DNA of 64,000 bases from Thalassomonas sp. RHCl1. Lineage in GTDB: Bacteria; Pseudomonadota; Gammaproteobacteria; Enterobacterales; Alteromonadaceae. The notes beneath the pieces were generated by a model. It worked only from the letters and a program-made list of their open reading frames with translations, made no database searches and was not told the origin of the DNA. Positions 32,601 to 39,232 of the stretch are shown in pieces; positions within the stretch are counted from its first letter, which is position 1; each line of letters opens with the position of its first letter. The stretch lies in the NCBI RefSeq assembly GCF_947387555.1, contig NZ_CANDNZ010000002.1, positions 434,001-498,000 on the forward strand, in the 5' to 3' direction. The position numbers were made by a program, and so were the translations under genes.

Positions 32601-33420
32601 AGTTGTTCAGGGTATTTTCCAGCGGGATCTGCGGGTGCGCCGGGTAATTGGAAACAACGGCGGCATTGTTGTTGGTAAAGCTGTCCTGTTTAACATCCAG
32701 TACATGGGGATTTTTCAGCAGCTCCAGATCTTCGAGCATCTGGGCCCTGATTTGTTCGGCGGTGGCGGCACTGGTATCAAATCTCAGGTTGCCCAACCTG
32801 GCGCCGGGGTTATGGAAGTTATTTTGCTGATCGGAGCGAAAGCTCATTTCCAGCGGCGTATCGTCAAGCAGAGCATATTCTCCCGTAGCTGTGGTTTGGG
32901 TGACTTTCAGCTCGCCGTTGACATAAAAACGCAGCGCATCGTCCCGGGTTTTAGTGACGGTGAGGTAATGCCAGTTGTTATCGGGCAGGGCAAAGCTGGT
33001 ATAGGTCCAATGGTAGCCGCCTTCGGGAGAGTGGTAACTGATATAGACATACAGGGTATTATTGGAGGTGGTTTCATAGTCTATGCTAAAGCGCCACTGG
33101 TTGTTTTGTCTGAGTAAAAACGGAATGGTCCAGAAACCTAAGGTTTTGGCGTCTGCCCAGCAGGACATAGTAAAGTTGTCCAGGTTGGGAATGTGATCCA
33201 ATATGGTGGCTCCGGCGGCATTGCCGCCCCAGCCGCTGCTTTCCTGGGTGGGTTCGATATAGCGGATATTGTCGCTGCATATGGTATTGGTGCCCGGGTG
33301 CCGGTACTGGATAGCACCCTGGCTGTAATGGCCGTTGGTGATGCCTAATACTGAATGGTTACTGCCGCGGCTGATAACTTCGTTACTGTGATCTGAAAAA
33401 TAAAAGTTAAGTAGACTCAT
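23683..33420 (-). CDS. Giant LamG-repeat protein
   Basis: A 3,245-residue protein of unknown function. At least six concanavalin/LamG-like jellyroll modules are visible. They are recognised by recurring INDGQWHHICAIYDG, NDGQWHFISAVYDG, NDNQWHFVTF and PDENWHQLTFVYRQG, each followed by a xxYLDG/xxYIDG turn; four lie in the first 1,000 residues, others near 1,350-1,470 and 2,050-2,600. The last 700 residues are different, with alternating Gly/Ser/Phe beta stretches (GSVGINFDFGIGPTVD, FNLGFNASFGGGFDAS, GLGLSVDASLNLS). No signal peptide, membrane segment or sorting signal is seen. The start at 33420 follows AAGGAAAAG. The gene is visibly more GC-rich than its surroundings. Confidence 0.85.
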   Translation of the reverse strand: MSLLNFYFSDHSNEVISRGSNHSVLGITNGHYSQGAIQYRHPGTNTICSDNIRYIEPTQESSGWGGNAAGATILDHIPNLDNFTMSCWADAKTLGFWTIPFLLRQNNQWRFSIDYETTSNNTLYVYISYHSPEGGYHWTYTSFALPDNNWHYLTVTKTRDDALRFYVNGELKVTQTTATGEYALLDDTPLEMSFRSDQQNNFHNPGARLGNLRFDTSAATAEQIRAQMLEDLELLKNPHVLDVKQDSFTNNNAAVVSNYPAHPQIPLENTLNNFTPRTERIAGTDFHYLEAELNGNGNYVQIDRNLKFTETDSLDYLSVAAWVRVPTNLPAINGDNEEEIIVSFDRSEYFRLSVNAPFGTETGAILFATAAQIGDNRDIHDQSPAVGHNINDGQWHFISAVYDGDNHTKKIYLDGLLIDTAEGVHSNHGSLGTGVDRVGFIGAGSEDDGSGDIHLGPTSSNYINIGRVIIRRDLLSPAQIKALMAQRPGSRPAGRDFWLDYHLDRLSDERVLDSSGHQHDAVFSGFQRQSERIGGRNFPYLQSVSGQNSYLDIVDNFTLSRDLNYESFAFSLWLKLPQSLSADQILISMDNSQFMQAWVDQASNTLRFNLVHNGGTIQLSGSTAINDNQWHFVTFNLDCPARQLNIMLDGTVEAAEFFENIDRPGGIDANVRIKVGSQSNLLMGENALYFDGDIGPVRFERYALELSEHNAWRKKDRPDTQGNGLVFKLTRFEKSASQANTLLDESGNSNHARFVEIDINTDDDLHYLVAGGAQPQVMLPAPLVQDQSAGISQLSFACWVQVPEGMDSASVILSFGKNHYYELGITDQGKASLITQGHQVIDPNEVDSQFLNTLDSGLAINDGQWHHICAIYDGINGFKRLYIDGHLDREIADPHEGALGSGTTRYGIIGAPSYSESFADNPLPADAQLLSREADDIVRIGPLYLYNAALDNVSIEQLVNQDNSYLLNRLTKTYNLDKGHYTQVRMVQHENQLVLLAQASDGRYYYAAVAPQIVSNSERNQRAAEQLRSGTQDNSQVRTDVSYWPAALKQLLFPTELSQVGYSIVDNYLFEDQPEDPREDNYSISVFNRSTGILGENQPFKLLSDGQYLILCRQAKSKDDASVPRRNNKAIVDKTLLLDRFVLTGDTLTPKLESRYQRSRNKVRPFNSKDSKDVRDLNGNFFYEPTHELAFVDDLYNGQFDVTLVPTSTGSQSRWSIMALEHKRKLLRYFSLPTANDGLFDTKGKTYYTSPDTQYRDSIYQDRPGLDPFSGQPLIPVRGKPGSAGYALSLISGSYLRLDNPWFEAANTSAGNGKPQQFTLMLRLKSQLPQSGDGPRWLLSSDSHTGLSVWIANNNILYFEYGGVQRSIPAVIPDENWHQLTFVYRQGESIIYRDGVSQALSSSSESKPAQPFASIGSGQYQLGGGSQDLGQVDDIQLWSLALENEILFDAVNIVPQTNAPGLVAYYGINEGAGSEVYDHSSKKRIATLTPGSANGQSLATNDLWRRSTANQYESTGLVQRLYKLHDTPAAADIDDYLGFDLEYYQVQEDGMNGDGEPTNVLSDRRMMLTAAVGQGNSTKLAAVDFAVDLDGTLANVGTHLALPALDTGGQGLSLERLAELETQVEALKAKYDIAVGWLRQHNFLLTLDQGNTPLAFGRDAALELNFNYLINLDYDFSDSTNLDLSALIRDNETFNAAYEQVFLVDPDDSSGNRLTPSLDGSLMALDADLSGLYPNFSADAMGKLLFNNEDVNQQQNYQTFLLQLSEFRWARETTRLAAQYNGGQQQILWPSGVFQYVTAAPSHGAGLNVDPHLLVTGVMLNLYFDYAVKLQQLNDARENYNSESQFMMPIVAADQRGLTAKAGFFNEIRPQTAPTLKRNSSGGVEVFFKGRNNKMLSAYYGTATGRAIHSLATSNQEKTYIQAKSTETEYNHTRISISDGSTTQLCNLNIVNSALGLTETWSDVPRSPGKFATVVNGKASTLTALALDLQTYDYTSVITEADTNGLELGSRLIYVVPASSISPANNLLENVSNALPDAVFKANSWTTDKVDKGLNFNGSNHLQATADEQSRVLINALQDMTLEAWYLPQLTASPQTLMAYRDPQNRQADIRLKLVPQSDPLKYKINFQHAGKQFQSRTSYAFNSLAHYAVVMKKQGGLELAPRARKLTVDDTSGTFALKGDTTLDLTFSLANTRKDVNQVLMQKGNNFKVFVDTTGNLALTFRDEDAHEFTTKLSSGTVLQNNTRYRIFVSIDQAVNTRAALNDIYASSTNVGSATDLTSLIPDGTSFRLNNADNYTIDNFAVPSLPDTSTDSSGGANSQYIVAVNLEVYNLDAGDDVPSLSLDSPDKHYCGNFLDQQDNSAFELMTNLGSSRTIYQAAFWSLLRAKADQNTLISGSEEGLTAWWPFSENAGGVAANRQNDQLSLDFSGAPGTPAAGFNWQLGSADQGINLYVNGRETGLDSVAVDHISAGDAVIGLQLGCDAGQDNHSVGHLGDLRLWRSVRSYEQIIEAAFSATPGSSQDLLLHYDLNRSDDNQVFNQAANGFALNIVEPSNAENTDLVVSQSVAPVGYNAPFIRNVFLDANSPMHIEMKTDSPLDVAYYAVANQGSTGVEGGLYKGAYAYVDNGELKIYTGQPVAELYTEWLSQVQTDPQIVGFIEGAPPVPGENLTGGDYKGATSVAVSTSESDNYSWGRSRSDSGSVGINFDFGIGPTVDASNNFSPLGFGPSLKVIKAKSRFNLGFNASFGGGFDASKSLSANLSLSQELQQSLGGEQERKQNYYLTPQRRFQPDNLGTALVESLTADLFALRIKRNKALVGYSVVPNEDIPRDRNIIHFPINPKYTKQGTLDGKLGFSSQDSQFVLIKDPNYPQAATYGEYSYFKPKETYRLIQEIDDNQAQIQEKYNQWDTGKLRTFDYSLGGLPSQNSDAIVGSSDQGEQNRQQYEPPKLAFAVDLYNRYIWTAEGGMYKESSGYTEEVKNSYTGKFNFKFSAKAGFKTDIVLTAVAFDIGLGLSVDASLNLSTTKSKSSKDGFSLSASVSGEKDLQLYTINEAERSFYGAAEVGDAAYDLDTAISTPHGEYTPGTAINRPGKVDAYRFYSFFLQPKEASFDYLREMVIDQAWLRESNDPGAAALRQVLKPGVPLRENEKSKPWRIMHRVSYVSRILPPVSGTSGETTTEQKVGSKFGSNHQLLRLLEPYVYADDLTSGQLDARVRNAVNLYLPEFSDHQSKQYIVNLFRDYYGLV

Positions 33421-33767
33421 CTTCTTTTCCTTAAGTATGAGAACGAAAAAAGTGCGCAAGGCAAGAGCGCGGGAAGGACAGTTTTTTAAGGATAGGAGCA
33501 AATAGTTAAATCACACTTCTATTTTGCTCTTTTTCAAGTGAGAAAAAATCCTGTTTTTCGGGGGATTTTTTCCGGTTGATTGCAGCTTGATATTACCTTT
33601 AAAAATTATCAGCTACACTTGTGCAATATTCACGGACAGATATTGCCGGTAAAGCAACCCAGGGAATGAATGGTGAAAGCAGACGCCGCTTTTGCAACGC
33701 CTGTGCTCGGGCGTTTTTACGTTAACTTTCACTGTCTTTTCTCAGCCGGGTAAGGCCGGGAGGGCTT
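33421..33767. other. Divergent intergenic region with hairpin and possible leader peptide
   Basis: This stretch lies between the giant gene (minus) and a small membrane protein gene (plus). A hairpin ACGCC (33697-33701) / GGCGT (33710-33714) runs into five T residues, like a small terminator. It overlaps a 19-codon frame at 33666-33725 preceded by AGGGA and encoding MNGESRRRFCNACARAFLR. Whether this is a leader/attenuator or chance is open. Confidence 0.3.
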
Positions 33768-34442
33768 ATGTCAGAAGAGCCGAAATCCACTATCAGCACG
33801 CTACTCATTACCGGCTTAATCGCCTTGATGGGCACTATAGGCGGCGGGTTGATCAAGGGCTACTGGGATAAACAACTGGCGGATCAGAAACTCAATTCCG
33901 ATTTGCTGATGAAAGCACTGGAGTCGGAGGTTGCCTCCGAGCGCCTGGAAACACTGGCTTTTATGATCAATACCAAGCTGATCAAGGATAAAGAAATTGG
34001 TGTGGCGGTATTGTCTTATCTTGAAGAAAAAAGAGACTCGCCGGAAGATATTCCTCAAATGCGCCCCAGCATTACCATGATGAACATGGAAGAAGCAGAG
34101 GAGCCGGCAGAGTGCCTGGTGCAGTACGGGCATACTCCTTGTGTCGGCATAGAAAACGTCAGTTTTCAGCCTTGTAAAGACAAGCTCAGTTGCGTGCAGG
34201 CGCAAACGGTACACTCGATGCAGGAATGTAAGCTGGCGGCCATGATGGCCTGTAGTAACACTCAGCCGGGGCAGCTAGCCTCAAAAAGTATTTTTGCCTT
34301 TTACAACGGCGAGCAACTTGCCTCGCAGGGAGAATTTGATTTTTGCCTGTCGTATGCCAACCGGGCGCAGGAATATAATCACTGCCCTGGACGGAATAAA
34401 ACGGATACGGTGTCAACTTTGGCCCAAAAAGGGCTTGAATAA
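33768..34442 (+). CDS. Small membrane-anchored Cys-rich protein
   Basis: Not recognised. The 224-residue product has one N-terminal membrane segment (ISTLLITGLIALMGTIGGGLI), a helical stretch (KQLADQKLNSDLLMKALESEVASERLETLAFM, in part coiled-coil-like) and a C-terminal half with about eight cysteines (CLVQYGHTPCVGIENVSFQPC, CKLAAMMAC, DFCLSYA, NHCPG). This suggests an oxidised, exported domain. It lies divergent from the giant LamG gene, but no functional link can be shown. Confidence 0.6.
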   Translation: MSEEPKSTISTLLITGLIALMGTIGGGLIKGYWDKQLADQKLNSDLLMKALESEVASERLETLAFMINTKLIKDKEIGVAVLSYLEEKRDSPEDIPQMRPSITMMNMEEAEEPAECLVQYGHTPCVGIENVSFQPCKDKLSCVQAQTVHSMQECKLAAMMACSNTQPGQLASKSIFAFYNGEQLASQGEFDFCLSYANRAQEYNHCPGRNKTDTVSTLAQKGLE

Positions 34443-34522
34443 ATGGCAGGTAAATAACCGGAAGGGGTGAGGGGGAATGTTGCGGACGCTGCTATTGAAC
34501 GTCCGCTGCTTTATGGCCTGGC

Positions 34523-35389
34523 TTATTTCTGCAAGCGGGTCAGCAGGCTAGAAGTATCCCAACGGTTACCGCCGCTTTGCTGTACGTCGGCATAGAATTG
34601 ATCTACCAGTGCGGTTAACGGCAGGGTAGAGCCGTTTTTGCGGGCTTCATCCAGCGCGATAGCAAGATCTTTGCGCATCCAGTCAACGGCAAAGCCGAAA
34701 TCGTATTCTCCTTTGATCATGGTTTTATGGCGGTTCTCCATCTGCCAGGAACCGGCGGCCCCCTGGCTGATCACTTCAACCACGGCTTCGACATCTAAAC
34801 CGGCATTGCTGCCAAAATGTATTGCTTCGGCCAGCCCCTGGACAACACCGGCAATACAGATTTGATTCATCATTTTCGCCAGCTGGCCGCTGCCTACAGG
34901 TCCAAGTAGCTTGCTGAATTTGGCGTAGGCATCCATAACCGTTTTAACTTGATTAAAATCGGCTTCATCGCCGCCGACCATAATTGTCAGCTGACCGTTA
35001 ACCGCACCCGCTTCGCCGCCGGAAACCGGGGCATCAAGGAAACCAAATCCGGATTCTTGTGCCTGCTCAGCCAGCTGACGGGCGACATCGGCGGAAGCCG
35101 TGGTATGGTCTACCAATAAAGTGCCACGAGCCATACCCGAGAAAGCGCCGTTTTCACCGATAACCACAGAGCGAAGGTCGTCGTCGTTACCGACACAGAC
35201 AAAAACGATTTCCGCGCCTTCTGCGGCCAGTTTTGGGGTTAAGGCCATTTGTCCCTGGTACTGCTTAACCCATTGTTCGGCTTTCGCCTGGGTGCGGTTA
35301 TATACGGTAACCTGGTGGCCCGCTTGCTGCAGGTGGCCAGCCATAGGATAGCCCATAACGCCTAAACCGATAAAAGCGACTTTTTTCAT
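34523..35389 (-). CDS. NAD(P)-dependent beta-hydroxyacid dehydrogenase
   Basis: A 288-residue cytoplasmic dehydrogenase of the 3-hydroxyisobutyrate/tartronate semialdehyde reductase family. The N-terminal Rossmann motif is FIGLGVMGYPMAGHL. The substrate motif FLDAPVSGGEAGAVNGQLTIMVGG and the catalytic-Lys region GSGQLAKMMNQ are present. The start at 35389 follows AAGGAA; the frame is open 24 codons upstream but those residues do not fit the family. The exact substrate is not assignable. Confidence 0.9.
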   Translation of the reverse strand: MKKVAFIGLGVMGYPMAGHLQQAGHQVTVYNRTQAKAEQWVKQYQGQMALTPKLAAEGAEIVFVCVGNDDDLRSVVIGENGAFSGMARGTLLVDHTTASADVARQLAEQAQESGFGFLDAPVSGGEAGAVNGQLTIMVGGDEADFNQVKTVMDAYAKFSKLLGPVGSGQLAKMMNQICIAGVVQGLAEAIHFGSNAGLDVEAVVEVISQGAAGSWQMENRHKTMIKGEYDFGFAVDWMRKDLAIALDEARKNGSTLPLTALVDQFYADVQQSGGNRWDTSSLLTRLQK

Positions 35390-35439
35390 TGTGATTAAAT
35401 TCCTTGCTAAAACTAAATTGCGAAATGGTTGCGGTTCAG

Positions 35440-35471
35440 GCCCGGTTGGTTGTGTTTGCAATTAACCGGGC
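35440..35471 (-). terminator. Hairpin between sbcB and the dehydrogenase gene
   Basis: The arms GCCCGGTT and AACCGGGC form an 8-bp stem with a 16-base loop just downstream of the sbcB stop on the minus strand. It lacks a T run, so termination is uncertain. Confidence 0.4.
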
Positions 35472-35502
35472 TGCCGGATATTTTCCTGCCTGGCAGTGAC
35501 GG

Positions 35503-36942
35503 TTAGCTTTGTACGTACTGGTACAGGGCTTTTAACACTGCCATTTTTTCTGTGTTATTTTCATGCTCCATCGCCAGGCTTTCCAGCTTCATCATATATT
35601 CGTCCAGGCTTAAAATACCGGGGCCGCCATATTGCAGTTTATTGCTGCTGTACTGCTGCCATTTTTGCAACTCTTCACTGGTTAAAGTGAGCGGGAAATT
35701 GCGGGCGCGGTACCTGAACAGCAGAGTAGGCAGACGAGGGTCCTGAAACTGGAAATCATGCCCCGCCAGCTGCTCCACCGGCATGGCATGCAGAACTTCC
35801 ATCTGCGCCTTGTCGCTGGCAGAGAAAAACTCGCCGCCGTAAAGGGCATGTTCGGCATCCGGGGTTTCTTCGCCCTCAAAATCCGGCATAAAGACATCGC
35901 TAAGTTTGTCCCGCAAGGCATCGTGGCCCTTGAGCTTGGTTAAGTTAGCAAGACATTGTTCCCGTGGAATATTGAGTCGGGCGGCATTTTCCGGCAACAA
36001 GGTTTTAGCCGGGGAGACAACAGGGCACTTATTGATATGGATAAGTTTAACCGGGATAGGCAATTCGCCTTCGGCCAAATCCTGGCGTTTGGTGTATAAA
36101 CGCGCTTTGATATCTTCGCTGCTCAGGCTTAATAACGGCTCGGGATCTTGTGCCAGGTCGACGGCAATAACAGCATTTTTATTGGTGGGGTGATAACTCA
36201 CCGGAGCAAACCAGCTGGTGCAGCCATGTTCGGACGAAATCCGGCTGGAGGTGTGCACAATCGGCGTCATATTATAAACATCAATCAGCTCCGCCACCTG
36301 GCGTTTATTTTTGAGATTAAAAATAAAGTCGTAGAGTTTCGGCTGTTTTTCTTTAATGAGTTTTGCCATGGCGATAGTGGCATAAACATCACTCATGGCA
36401 TCATGCGCCGCTTCATGGCTGATGCCATTGGCCTTGGTCAGCAATTCCAGGCGGAAACTGACCTTACCTTCATCGTTGGTCGGCCAGTTAATGCCCTCGG
36501 GACGTAACGCGTAACAGGCGCGCACCATATCGATAATGTCCCAGCGGCTGTTGCCGTGCTGCCATTCGCGGGCGTAGGGGTCATAAAAGTTACGGTAAAA
36601 CATGTAACGCGTAACCTCGTCGTCAAAGCGAATGTTGTTATAACCGGCAACACAGGTGTTGGGCTGGCTGAAAAGTCTGTGGATACGACTGGCAAATTCT
36701 GCTTCGGTTAAACCTTCACGCTGTGCTTTTTGCGGGGTGATGCCGGTGACTAAGCAGGCTTCCGGTTGCGGCAGATAATCTTGTGGCGGCTGGCAATAAA
36801 AGACTTCCGGCTCGGAGATAATATTGAGATCTAAGTCGGTGCGGATACCGGCGAACTGCGAAGGTTTATCGTATTTAGGAGACACCCCCCAGGTTTCGTA
36901 ATCGTGCCATAAGATTGATGGGGTATTTGAGTCGTAGGTCAT
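35503..36942 (-). CDS. sbcB: Exodeoxyribonuclease I
   Basis: A 3'-5' single-strand DNA exonuclease of the DnaQ-like DEDDh superfamily (479 residues) acting in recombination and mismatch repair. Motif ExoI begins ILWHDYETWGVSP. ExoII is seen in CVAGYNNIRFDDEVTRYMFYRNFYDPY (split motif), and ExoIII has HEAAHDAMSDVYATIAMAKL. The SH3-like and C-terminal helical regions follow, with the ExoI-typical PALYGGEFFS-like stretch as HALYGGEFFSASDKAQM. Its first 14 codons are duplicated 6.1 kb away at 43006-43046. Confidence 0.95.
   Translation of the reverse strand: MTYDSNTPSILWHDYETWGVSPKYDKPSQFAGIRTDLDLNIISEPEVFYCQPPQDYLPQPEACLVTGITPQKAQREGLTEAEFASRIHRLFSQPNTCVAGYNNIRFDDEVTRYMFYRNFYDPYAREWQHGNSRWDIIDMVRACYALRPEGINWPTNDEGKVSFRLELLTKANGISHEAAHDAMSDVYATIAMAKLIKEKQPKLYDFIFNLKNKRQVAELIDVYNMTPIVHTSSRISSEHGCTSWFAPVSYHPTNKNAVIAVDLAQDPEPLLSLSSEDIKARLYTKRQDLAEGELPIPVKLIHINKCPVVSPAKTLLPENAARLNIPREQCLANLTKLKGHDALRDKLSDVFMPDFEGEETPDAEHALYGGEFFSASDKAQMEVLHAMPVEQLAGHDFQFQDPRLPTLLFRYRARNFPLTLTSEELQKWQQYSSNKLQYGGPGILSLDEYMMKLESLAMEHENNTEKMAVLKALYQYVQS
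36902..36942. repeat. Attachment-like direct repeat, left copy (in sbcB 5' end)
   Basis: These 41 bases, the first 14 codons of sbcB, match 43006-43046 at 36 of 41 positions in direct orientation. The final 18 bases, ATTTGAGTCGTAGGTCAT, are identical and end at the sbcB start codon. The two copies bracket the AT-rich accessory region, like the ends of an inserted element. Confidence 0.75.
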
Positions 36943-37303
36943 ATCGTTTTTTGATTCTTTTTAAGAGATCATATTCGCAGTAAAAAGGCGTTAAATGATC
37001 GGCCAATGCGGGTTATTGTAATGAATAGCCACGGCAGTAATGGCGTAGATTATCGCTTTTGCGTGATTGTGACGCAATAAGGAATTGTGATTTATATTTT
37101 TGTAGCTGTTTAGGCAAGGAAATTGGTTCGAGCCAGGTTAGATATGGAGGCTTGGGCACTCTTTTCAGTATTATTCATAATTATATCTATATGATTAGGC
37201 TCAAGAGCAATTAGAAACTTCAGGTCTAACGGATATTGCAAAGTTATTGTATTTAAACTAATAAGTTCTATAAAAGGTAATTTCATTAACTGGGCAGGTG
37301 AAT
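36943..37303. other. Left end of the AT-rich island, no gene seen
   Basis: This 361-base stretch holds the upstream region of sbcB (minus) and of the membrane protein/protease pair (plus). Base composition becomes markedly AT-rich from about 37,080 onward. No integrase, inverted terminal repeat or tRNA was found here. AGGTG at 37296-37300 is the likely ribosome binding site of the next gene. Confidence 0.4.
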
Positions 37304-37798
37304 ATGAAGGTTGTTTGGGGGGCTTTTAGTATAGGAATAACTATGGGGTGGATAATGGGGATATCAATATCCCCATTGTCTGGAACCGTTATAACTTCTC
37401 TACTTGCCTTGTTAGGAGGAGGTATGGCAGTACTTAATAGCACTAAGCATATTAATGAGAATATATTTCAACAAAATATTCTCATAATTGGGGTGATTTC
37501 GTTTGGTATTTTATTAGGTAGCATTGCAGGCATTGTAACCAGAACACATCAATTATTAGAACCAGTCAAGAACAAGTATTCACTCAAGGAATCCCGTTCA
37601 AAGCAAGAACAAGGGGTTTTGTATGGACATGAACAAGACACTGATCTTTGTGAATTAAGTAATACGATAGAGGAACTCTTCGAAAGCCAATTACTTACCG
37701 CCGAGCTATCTAAAGAAACAAAAAATAAATTACGCGACTGTGGGAGTAATAATCAGTGTAAGCGAAATGTATTAAGGAAGGTGGCAAATTGTTTATGA
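37304..37798 (+). CDS. Small multi-pass membrane protein paired with a protease
   Basis: Not recognised. The 164-residue product has three likely membrane segments (WGAFSIGITMGWIMGISISPL, VITSLLALLGGGMAVL, ILIIGVISFGILLGSIAGIV) and a soluble C-terminal part of about 80 residues with Cys in DLCELS, LRDCGSNNQC and a C-terminal NCL. I chose ATG 37304 after AGGTG; a GTG lies two codons upstream. The last codons overlap the start of the protease gene (ATGA), so the two are translationally coupled and probably work together. Confidence 0.65.
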   Translation: MKVVWGAFSIGITMGWIMGISISPLSGTVITSLLALLGGGMAVLNSTKHINENIFQQNILIIGVISFGILLGSIAGIVTRTHQLLEPVKNKYSLKESRSKQEQGVLYGHEQDTDLCELSNTIEELFESQLLTAELSKETKNKLRDCGSNNQCKRNVLRKVANCL

Positions 37799-39150
37799 AG
37801 AAAGCGCTGGTTACTTTAATTTGTATGATGAGCTGTTTTCATGCGAAAGCACTTGATAATGTACTTCCTAGTCTATACAAAGTTATCGCTACGGAGTGCA
37901 ATGTAGGACCTAAATCTCGGACTCTTACTGGTTTTAGGGTGAATGGCTACGATGGTATATTGACAGCATTGCATGGAGTTGCTGGAGAATGTGAAATATT
38001 TTTTACCCATGAGCAATCGCAAACAAAACCAATAACAACACGTATTATTGGTGTGGACTTTTCTAGAGATGTGGCTTTATTGTACGCTCCCAAAAAGCCA
38101 CATGAAGCTGAGTTGATTATGGGGACTGAGGATATGGTCATTGCGAATTCTGAGGTGTATGCTTATGGAAATATTCTTGGGCTTTCGGCTACGGACGTAA
38201 AACTTAGAATTAAATCCTCAAACTCGCATCAGATATTAAAACACTTACTAACTACATCCCAAATTAATTATTTTAAAACACGAAAAAGTCCAACAATTGA
38301 AGTTCGAGTTATTAACTTGCAGGGGCCATTAACAACAGGTATTTCTGGGGGGCCTGTTTTAACAGCTAGTAATAATGTTGTAGGGGTCGCAAATGGAGGA
38401 CAAAGGTCGGGGGCTATTGATTTTAGTTGGGCGATACCACTATATGACGTAGATATAAAACCATATAATGAAACATTTTCCCAAAAGCTAAGTCAACTGG
38501 GGAAATTAAGACATGATCTATATTTTGCAAGTGACTCAAGCGGGCGATTAGTATCAAATGATGATGTCAGTAGCTATTTACGTAGAATTTTGCCTCAACC
38601 AACTATTATTGCGCCTTCTGTAACTTATAGAACTGTTCGCCCATATATTAAGCCCACAAAAGCCCATATCAATCTACCTGACACGTCCAGAACAGGCTTT
38701 TATAATGGCCCAATGATAAATCCAAAATTAGTACCTGGACATTCAAGTACTCTTATGGAAATGGCGCTTAGTGTTAATTCTATAAGCATCGAAGGTATAG
38801 ATAACAACCCTTATGTTGTTGCCAGCACGGTTGATAATTTCGAAAAGATACCTCCAGCGTTCACAAAGTCGGTAGATCCATCAATGTTCAGTGGTTTTGG
38901 ATTATCTATCTATCAACATGAATCAATTAAAGAAGGGCTTTTTTCTATTGCGGTACTAATTTTTCAAGATGAATTTGTTGCAAATGAATTCTTCAAAGTA
39001 CGCCAAAATATGAAAAAAGAAGAAGATATATCGCGTCACTATCAGCTAAAAGGTAAAACTGTTGTAGAAATACAATATCCAAATAGTTTAGAAAATCACA
39101 TAAAACAATCTGCTATTGAATATGTCGCAAATGCGCTTAAATCTTATTAA
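37795..39150 (+). CDS. Exported trypsin-like serine protease
   Basis: A 451-residue protein with a signal peptide (MKKALVTLICMMSCFHAKA). The N-terminal half is a chymotrypsin-fold protease with a complete triad: His60 in LTALHGVAG, Asp92 in SRDVALLYA and Ser184 in TTGISGGPVL. The following NNVVGVANGG and DFSWAIPL fit Trypsin_2/DegP-type proteases. The C-terminal 230 residues match no domain I know and contain no PDZ signature that I can see. The ATG overlaps the TGA of the membrane-protein gene. Codon use is AT-rich, unlike the core genes. Confidence 0.83.
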   Translation: MKKALVTLICMMSCFHAKALDNVLPSLYKVIATECNVGPKSRTLTGFRVNGYDGILTALHGVAGECEIFFTHEQSQTKPITTRIIGVDFSRDVALLYAPKKPHEAELIMGTEDMVIANSEVYAYGNILGLSATDVKLRIKSSNSHQILKHLLTTSQINYFKTRKSPTIEVRVINLQGPLTTGISGGPVLTASNNVVGVANGGQRSGAIDFSWAIPLYDVDIKPYNETFSQKLSQLGKLRHDLYFASDSSGRLVSNDDVSSYLRRILPQPTIIAPSVTYRTVRPYIKPTKAHINLPDTSRTGFYNGPMINPKLVPGHSSTLMEMALSVNSISIEGIDNNPYVVASTVDNFEKIPPAFTKSVDPSMFSGFGLSIYQHESIKEGLFSIAVLIFQDEFVANEFFKVRQNMKKEEDISRHYQLKGKTVVEIQYPNSLENHIKQSAIEYVANALKSY

Positions 39151-39232
39151 TTAAAGTCTAGGTGCAACTGAAGCTGTAGAGTAAAAAGTTAATCATGTTT
39201 ATAGTAGGTTACAAACAACGTTTAATTATGAA

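Noticed and set aside
23950-33117. Many long open frames opposite the giant LamG gene, some over 170 codons
   Set aside because: They are antisense shadows of a GC-rich coding region. None has a ribosome binding site or family motifs.
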